This document shows positions 28,682 through 33,211 of a DNA stretch of 33,211 nt, one piece after another. This DNA is from JBEKTY01 sp049515555 (GTDB lineage Bacteria > Planctomycetota > Planctomycetia > Pirellulales > Thermoguttaceae), in NCBI GenBank assembly GCA_049515555.1, contig JBEKTY010000088.1, forward strand, positions 1-33,211. The letters run 5' to 3'. Numbering within the stretch: the stretch's first letter is position 1; every line of letters begins with the position of its first letter. The position numbers and the translations under genes are program-made. The notes below the pieces were generated by a model. The model saw only the letters and a list, made by a program, of their open reading frames with translations, made no database searches and was not told the origin of the DNA.

Positions 28682-30085
28682 ATGGGCAAAGTCCGCAAGT
28701 CCTTTCCGCTGGTCGATCGCAGCCGGCCGAACCTGCTGGAAGACATATTCAGCTACGATCTGCCGCCGCGGATCCGTTTCGACGGGCCGATCGTCGAGTA
28801 CGTCGACGGCCGGCCGGTCGAGTTCCACCCCAAGCTGATCGCCGGCCGCGACATCGTAATCACCGACACCACTTTTCGCGACGGGCAGCAGGCCCGGCCG
28901 CCCTACAGCGTCGAGCAGATGGTCCACATCTACGACCTGCTGGCCAAGCTGGGCGGGCCCAACGGCGTGATCCGGCAGACCGAGTTCTTCCTGTACACGG
29001 CCAACGACCGGCGGACGCTGGACTGCTGCCGCGAGCTGGGGCACCCCTATCCGGAGTGCACGGGCTGGATCCGTGCCGACAAGGGCGACTTCCGCCTGGT
29101 CCGCGAGGCGGGCCTCAAGGAAACCGGCCTCTTGACCAGTTGCTCCGACTACCACATCTTCCACAAGCTGAAGTTCAAGAGCCTGCGGCAGTGCATGGAC
29201 GCCTATTGCGACGTGGTGGCCGCCGCCTTCGACGCCGGCATCCGCCCCCGCTGCCACCTGGAAGACGTGACCCGCGCCGATATCGACGGCTTCATCCTGC
29301 CCTTCTGCGAGCGGCTGATGCGGATGAGCGAGGAAGTGCCCGATCACCTCTCGGTCAAGATCCGCCTGTGCGACACGATGGGCTTCGGCGTGAGTTTCCC
29401 CGGGGCCGAGCTGCCGCGCAGCGTGCCCAAGCTGATCTACCGGCTCAACCAGTCGGTGGGCGTGCCCAGCGAGCGCCTGGAATGGCACGGCCACAATGAT
29501 TTCCACAAGGTGCACGCCAACGCGGCCACCGCCTGGCTGTACGGCTGCGACGCCCTGAACGCCACGCTGTTCGGCTTCGGCGAGCGGACCGGCAACCCGC
29601 CCCTGGAAGGCGCGATCATCGAATACATCTCGCTGAAGGGCGACCTCTGCGGCATCCGGCCCGAGGTCATCACCGAGCTGGCCGGCTATATGCGCTCGAT
29701 CGGGCTGCCCATCCCCGACCACTACCCGCTGGCCGGCCGCTGCTTCAACACCACCAGCGCCGGCATCCACGCCGGCGGCTTGCGGCAGGACGAGCGGATC
29801 TACAACATCTTCGACACCGCCAAGCTGCTGGGCCGGCCGCCCCGCGTGGCCATCACCGACAAGAGCGGCGCCGACGGCGTGGCCCATTGGGTCAACGAGT
29901 TCTTCGGCCTCAAGGGCGAGCACCGCATCGGCAAGATCAAGATGCACAAGCTCTGCCGCTGGGTCGCCGATCAGTACGATCAGCACCACCGCCTGACCTC
30001 CATCGGCGACGAAGAAATGGAGATCCGCCTGAAGGAGTTCCTCCCCGATTACTGGGCGAAATACGCCGCTGCCAACGAGAAATAG
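28682..30085 (+). CDS. DRE-TIM metallolyase (Re-citrate / isopropylmalate synthase-like)
   Basis: A 467-residue member of the HMGL-like acyltransferase superfamily, which condenses an acyl thioester with a 2-oxo acid at a divalent metal in a TIM barrel. The signature is ITDTTFRDGQQARPPYS (catalytic Arg66, metal-binding Asp67). ECTGWIRADKGDF, LLTSCSDYHIF, RCHLEDVTRADI and IRLCDTMGFGVSFPGAELPRSVP follow. The metal-binding HxH is in EWHGHNDFHKVHANAATAWLYG (about 266-287), then LFGFGERTGNPPLEG. The QQARPPYS signature and extended amino-terminal segment resemble the group that includes Re-citrate synthase rather than LeuA; this is from memory of the family. No LeuA regulatory domain is visible. 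An acyl carrier protein gene three bases upstream raises the possibility of an acyl-ACP substrate. The product is not determined. Confidence 0.82.
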   Translation: MGKVRKSFPLVDRSRPNLLEDIFSYDLPPRIRFDGPIVEYVDGRPVEFHPKLIAGRDIVITDTTFRDGQQARPPYSVEQMVHIYDLLAKLGGPNGVIRQTEFFLYTANDRRTLDCCRELGHPYPECTGWIRADKGDFRLVREAGLKETGLLTSCSDYHIFHKLKFKSLRQCMDAYCDVVAAAFDAGIRPRCHLEDVTRADIDGFILPFCERLMRMSEEVPDHLSVKIRLCDTMGFGVSFPGAELPRSVPKLIYRLNQSVGVPSERLEWHGHNDFHKVHANAATAWLYGCDALNATLFGFGERTGNPPLEGAIIEYISLKGDLCGIRPEVITELAGYMRSIGLPIPDHYPLAGRCFNTTSAGIHAGGLRQDERIYNIFDTAKLLGRPPRVAITDKSGADGVAHWVNEFFGLKGEHRIGKIKMHKLCRWVADQYDQHHRLTSIGDEEMEIRLKEFLPDYWAKYAAANEK

Positions 30086-30131
30086 AGGGGGGTGACGGAA
30101 GGCGAAACCGCCCCAGGCCAAGAGGTGTGCC

Positions 30132-31061
30132 TTGCAACCTTCGCTTTCCCTCCTGCCGCCCGATGCCAGTCGGGTGCTGATCCTGGTAAATCCCACGGCG
30201 GGGCGGCGCCGGGCGTGGCCCCGCGTAAACCGGCTGGTCGAGCTCCTCGAGCAGCGGGACTTCCAGGTACAGGTCTCGACCGAGCTGGCGGAGGCGGCCT
30301 TGGCGGCCAATCGCTGGCACGGCGAAGGCCGCCTGCGGGCACTCGTCGGAGTGGGCGGCGACGGCACCGCCGCCGCCCTGGTCAACCGCACCGTAGCGGG
30401 ACTGCCGATCACCATGCTTCCCGCCGGCAACGAGAATCTGCTGGCCCGATACCTCCGCCTCGACGAGGACCCCGAGGCCTGTTGCCGCTCGATCGCCGCC
30501 GGACGAGTGATCCGCCTGGATGCCGCACGGGCGGGCGACCGCATCTTTCTCTTGATGGCGAGCTGCGGGTTTGACGCCGACGTGGTTCATCGCCTCCATC
30601 GCCGGCGGCGGGGACATATCCGAACCAGCAGCTATGTCCGGCCGATCCTCGATTCCATCCGCGGTTACAAGTATCCCGAGCTTCAGATCACCTGCGACGC
30701 GGACGACCCCCCGGCCGGCCCGCGCCAGACGCCGCTGGCGGCGCGCTGGCTCTTCGCGTTCAACCTGCCCTGTTATGGCGGCGGCTTGCGGATTGCGCCG
30801 CAGGCCGACGGCTCGGATGGGCTGCTGGACATCTGCACCTTTCGCCGCGGCGGCCTGCGGCACGGGCTGGCCTACGCGGCGGCCATCTACCTGCAAAGGC
30901 ATTTTCGGCTGGCGGATTTCGCCCACCGCCGCCTCCGCCGCCTGCGCGTCGCCTCCGCGGCCGAAGTGCCCTACCAGTTGGACGGCGATCCGGGCGGGTT
31001 CCTTCCGGTCGAAATTGAAGCCCTTCCCCAGCGACTCACACTTGTCGTGCCGCCCGCGTAG
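30132..31061 (+). CDS. Diacylglycerol kinase family lipid kinase
   Basis: A 309-residue cytoplasmic or membrane-peripheral kinase of the DAGK catalytic family, which phosphorylates diacylglycerol or related lipids. LILVNPTAGRRRAW (16-29) is the amino-terminal motif, VGVGGDGTAAALVN the nucleotide-binding GGDGT loop, and ITMLPAGNENLLARYL replaces the usual GTxNDLAR. FLLMASCGFDADVVHRL, NLPCYGGGLRIAPQADGSDGLLDI and VPYQLDGDPGGFLP (the C-terminal DGE-like motif with Asp in place of Glu) complete the fold. The start is TTG 30132 behind AGAGGTG. It follows the DRE-TIM gene by 46 bases, so ACP, the acyl-condensing enzyme and this lipid kinase are probably one transcription unit. The precise lipid is unknown. 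Confidence 0.9.
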   Translation: MQPSLSLLPPDASRVLILVNPTAGRRRAWPRVNRLVELLEQRDFQVQVSTELAEAALAANRWHGEGRLRALVGVGGDGTAAALVNRTVAGLPITMLPAGNENLLARYLRLDEDPEACCRSIAAGRVIRLDAARAGDRIFLLMASCGFDADVVHRLHRRRRGHIRTSSYVRPILDSIRGYKYPELQITCDADDPPAGPRQTPLAARWLFAFNLPCYGGGLRIAPQADGSDGLLDICTFRRGGLRHGLAYAAAIYLQRHFRLADFAHRRLRRLRVASAAEVPYQLDGDPGGFLPVEIEALPQRLTLVVPPA

Positions 31062-31142
31062 GTGGGAAACCTATGTGCCACCGGCAGCGGACAGCCGTGG
31101 GCCGACCCCGGCAGGGATACAACCAGTGGAAGCCAGGCTCGT

Positions 31143-32426
31143 TCACACCGTCCGCCAGCGTCGCCACCAACCGCAAACCATCAGGCTGATGGCGACGATA
31201 CCCAAGAGGACAAAGCTGGAAGGCTCGGGGACGGCAAATGCGGTCAGGGTTCCATTGCTTCCGGCAACGTAAAGTTCTCCCTCGCTCAAAGTAAGTGGGC
31301 CAGTAATCTGATGGGACCACACGGTTTGGTGCGATGTAAGGTCGACGGCATAGGTTGTAGCGCCGGTTTGCACAAACAAATCCGACTCTGTGGCTATCAT
31401 TGTCCCTGTCAGGGCGCCGCCGCCCAGTGGCGACCACTGCCATAGAAGAGTGCCGGTCAGCTCATCCAGGGCGTCTAGTGTCGTACCACTGCGCGTGTAG
31501 ATGACACCATTGGCGAGGGTCGGTTGACCGGCATAATTGCCCGTCTCACTCCAAGCAATATGCGGCGAATGGGTGGCATCAATTGTTGTATCCCAACAGA
31601 CAAGCCGTCCTCCATTGATGGTGAAGGCATCATGGTTAGTACCAAGCACGACAGCAGAATTCATGGAATATCCGGTCCACTGGAAGACCGGATCTACGAC
31701 TGAGGCTACCGTGGCGCCCGTGCTGAGGTTTAGAACCCTAAACACCCCTTTAATTGGCGTGATATCACCGCTTCCGGTATAAGTGTAGGCGTAAGTACCA
31801 TCCACAGCAGGAGTCCACATGTCATACATGGGAACGTTGCCGAACCACTTGCTTTGCCCGCTTGTACCGTTAAAGGAGTACATGCCTCCGTAGTATCCTC
31901 CACCGACGTAAACGTTTCCAGCGTATGGCGTGGGCGCCAAGTAGCTCTGCCATTGGGCCGAATAGGACGAGCAAAATACGGGGCTGCCGTTACTGGCATT
32001 GAAGGCATACAAGTAAGGCGAGTTAGGCGGAGCTGGAAGGCCTTTGCCTGTTTGGATATATACAATGCCATTTGCATAGGCCGGTGGATTGACGGAGTAG
32101 GCGCTCCCAAAGGTGGTGGTCCATTGTTCCTTACCGGTCGAAGCATCAAGTACGAATAGTCCTCCACGAGCTTGGGAGGCAAGAACCATGCCGTCACCCT
32201 CCACTACCGGATTCAATGCGAGTGAGCCTAGCGATGTGTGCCAAGCCAAAGACAATGTGCTCGGGTCGAATGATACCGGTACATATCCCGTGTGCGAGGC
32301 ATTTCCTTGATACGTTCCCCAGTACGAGTCGCTTTGCGCGTAAACGGCGGTGCAAGCAAGGGCACCGACCGAGACAATTGCGACCGCCACAAACAACTTC
32401 CACACGAGCGGCGTGCGGACTGTCAT
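31143..32426 (-). CDS. PQQ-like beta-propeller protein with PEP-CTERM signal
   Basis: A 427-residue exported protein. The start at 32426 is chosen because GGAG lies upstream and the signal peptide then begins MTVRTPLVWKLFVAVAIVSV (cleavage after about VYAQ). The body is a series of PQQ-type blades: LALNPVVEGDGMVLASQARGG, VLDASTGKEQWT, YLYAFNASNGSPVF, VYVGGGYYGGMYSFNGTSG, VIYTRSGTTLDALDELTGTLLWQW and YAVDLTSHQTVW. The C terminus VPEPSSFVLLGIVAISLMVC plus GWWRRWRTV is a PEP-CTERM sorting signal for exosortase. No PQQ-dehydrogenase active-site motif is visible, so it is more likely structural or ligand-binding. GC content is clearly lower than in the neighbours. It faces the DAGK-family gene tail to tail with an 81-base gap. 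Confidence 0.88.
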   Translation of the reverse strand: MTVRTPLVWKLFVAVAIVSVGALACTAVYAQSDSYWGTYQGNASHTGYVPVSFDPSTLSLAWHTSLGSLALNPVVEGDGMVLASQARGGLFVLDASTGKEQWTTTFGSAYSVNPPAYANGIVYIQTGKGLPAPPNSPYLYAFNASNGSPVFCSSYSAQWQSYLAPTPYAGNVYVGGGYYGGMYSFNGTSGQSKWFGNVPMYDMWTPAVDGTYAYTYTGSGDITPIKGVFRVLNLSTGATVASVVDPVFQWTGYSMNSAVVLGTNHDAFTINGGRLVCWDTTIDATHSPHIAWSETGNYAGQPTLANGVIYTRSGTTLDALDELTGTLLWQWSPLGGGALTGTMIATESDLFVQTGATTYAVDLTSHQTVWSHQITGPLTLSEGELYVAGSNGTLTAFAVPEPSSFVLLGIVAISLMVCGWWRRWRTV

Positions 32427-32678
32427 GTGATTTACTCCACTCTCACAGGCTCGCTCCAGCAAAAACGAAGACCCGCTCCAAAATCCAAGATGGGAACACC
32501 GGCCGAGAAGCGACCAGTTGGCGTCGGACGGGGAGGGCAGGGCGAGGAATGTCCGCTTAACTGGGCTTGCGACCCACGACCTCGGACACCGCGCTGCCTC
32601 ACTGATCGGGTGAAAGGGGCTACCTGCCCCGATTCAGACTACCCCCAGTAAAGCAGGAATTGCGGGAATGTCAATAGG

Positions 32679-32870
32679 GTGGCGAAAAACATCAAGGCCT
32701 TTTCTAGCGGGTGGGATGATGGTAACTCCATGCCCGAATCCAAGAAGTGGCGTAACTGGGCAAGCCCTGCCGGTTCTAGCGATTCGGCCGGTTTTGGGTG
32801 GACATGCATTTATGCAAATTGGCTACGAGGCAAGTATTATGCGAAGCTCTGTGGGGGGTGGCACTGCTGA
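32679..32870 (+). other. Unassigned short open frame (GTG start)
   Basis: 63 residues from GTG, beginning AKNIKAFSSGWDDGNSM after the start residue. It has moderate GC, many Trp and Gly, and a stop created inside a CACTGCTG repeat. No recognisable family and no good ribosome site; AATAGGG is only five bases before it. It could be a gene remnant. The rest of 32463-32886 shows no gene. Confidence 0.2.
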
Positions 32871-32886
32871 CGGAGGCTGAGTTTGG

Positions 32887-32914
32887 GTGCCACTGCTGGC
32901 TTGCCCAGCAGTGC
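32887..32914. repeat. CACTGCTGG repeat arm
   Basis: A 28-base hairpin GTGCCACTGCTGGC...CCAGCAGTGC, third locus of this family. A partial GGTGGCACTGCTG precedes it at 32858-32870. Confidence 0.75.
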
Positions 32915-33040
32915 TTCCTCACGGCGTAAGGGCAGCGTTCGGCCGTTGAGATTCTTTGCCGGCGAATACCGATGGGGCGGGTCTCTCCGCCGGTGCCTTT
33001 CGTGCCAGCAAATATGATACGATACGTATGTATAGTATAA

Positions 33041-33096
33041 GGCGGAGGGCGGAAGTATGAGGGATAAAGGGGGAAGGATGAAGGGGGAAGGCGGGA
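33041..33096. repeat. Mixed heptamer array (GGCGGAG / GGGGGAA / GGATGAA)
   Basis: Eight phased 7-base units: GGCGGAG, GGCGGAA, GTATGAG, GGATAAA, GGGGGAA, GGATGAA, GGGGGAA, GGCGGGA. They follow an AT-rich, promoter-like stretch (TATAGTATAA, about 33031-33040). Confidence 0.8.
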
Positions 33097-33211
33097 AAGC
33101 GCCGGGCTAAACCGGCATGGAGTAGCGGATGAAAGAGCCGCATAGAAAAGGAGTAGCGAACCGTTCTAACCCCGAGTCATGCGCCGGCGATGGTAACATC
33201 GCGGGTGAGGC
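33097..33211 (+). other. Possible 5' part of a group II intron (runs off the window)
   Basis: The stretch has no repeat of the other families and no open frame. AGTAGCGAACCGTTCTAACC followed by CCGAGTCATGCGCC, and GATGGTAACATCG as a tetraloop-like hairpin, resemble conserved domain I sequence of bacterial group II introns. This rests on remembered sequence style only. If right, a reverse transcriptase/maturase should start beyond the right edge. Confidence 0.3.

Noticed and set aside
28379..30544. 721-codon minus-strand open frame opposite ACP and the DRE-TIM gene
   Set aside because: It spans two confident plus-strand genes and has shadow-type composition.

Overview
The window looks like a piece of a high-GC planctomycete chromosome (Planctomycetota, probably a Pirellulales-like lineage; the rank below phylum is a guess). 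The evidence is a surface protein with the LEDRTLLS amino-terminal motif and ELWxxDGT repeats, two PEP-CTERM sorted proteins, a membrane-anchored prenyltransferase/squalene-oxidase-repeat protein, a TAT-exported Gfo/Idh/MocA oxidoreductase, an alternate-form GlmU next to NagB, and intergenic regions packed with palindromic and short tandem repeats. No rRNA, tRNA or CRISPR array was seen.

Layout. 1-5185 (+): end of pyruvate phosphate dikinase, a ROK sugar kinase, and a fused membrane/spermidine-synthase-like protein. 5266-8589 (+): an Fe-S assembly pair (SufU-like scaffold, SufS cysteine desulfurase), then a CinA-like/adenylyltransferase fusion probably tied to pyridine nucleotides. 8625-10275 (+): a promoter and an ELWxxDGT surface protein. 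10365-13238 (-): rpmG, recJ and pcm. 13609-15594 (+): the prenyltransferase-repeat protein. 15595-17624: repeat-rich, with a gene fragment and a REP-associated-type Y1 transposase flanked by long direct repeats. 17625-18503 (+): PEP-CTERM protein. 18504-19537: repeats and a tiny basic protein on the minus strand. 19538-20860 (+): M28 peptidase with a PDZ domain. 21310-23972 (+): a compact zinc/manganese ABC transporter operon with overlapping genes. 24212-25720 (+): TAT-dependent oxidoreductase. 25913-28153 (+): promoter, nagB and an alternate glmU (amino-sugar metabolism). 28418-31061 (+): acyl carrier protein, a DRE-TIM acyltransferase resembling Re-citrate/isopropylmalate synthases, and a diacylglycerol-kinase-family protein, probably one operon. 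31143-32426 (-): PQQ-like beta-propeller with PEP-CTERM. 32427-33211: no convincing gene; a heptamer array and possibly the start of a group II intron at the right edge.

The most unusual signal is in the repeats. Many gene boundaries carry short tandem arrays whose unit is always 7 bases although the sequence differs from array to array (GGACGAC, GGATGAA, GGGATTA, GGTGAGC, AATGACC, CAGTTGT, AGGCGGA, ATAGCTC). They abut or contain start and stop codons. In one gene such arrays have become coding DNA, where three 7-base units give a seven-residue peptide repeat. Separate palindromic elements (about 75-180 bp, several families) occur between genes, and at least three lie in frame inside one membrane-protein gene. 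A Y1 transposase of the family known to mobilise palindromic elements lies in the same window.
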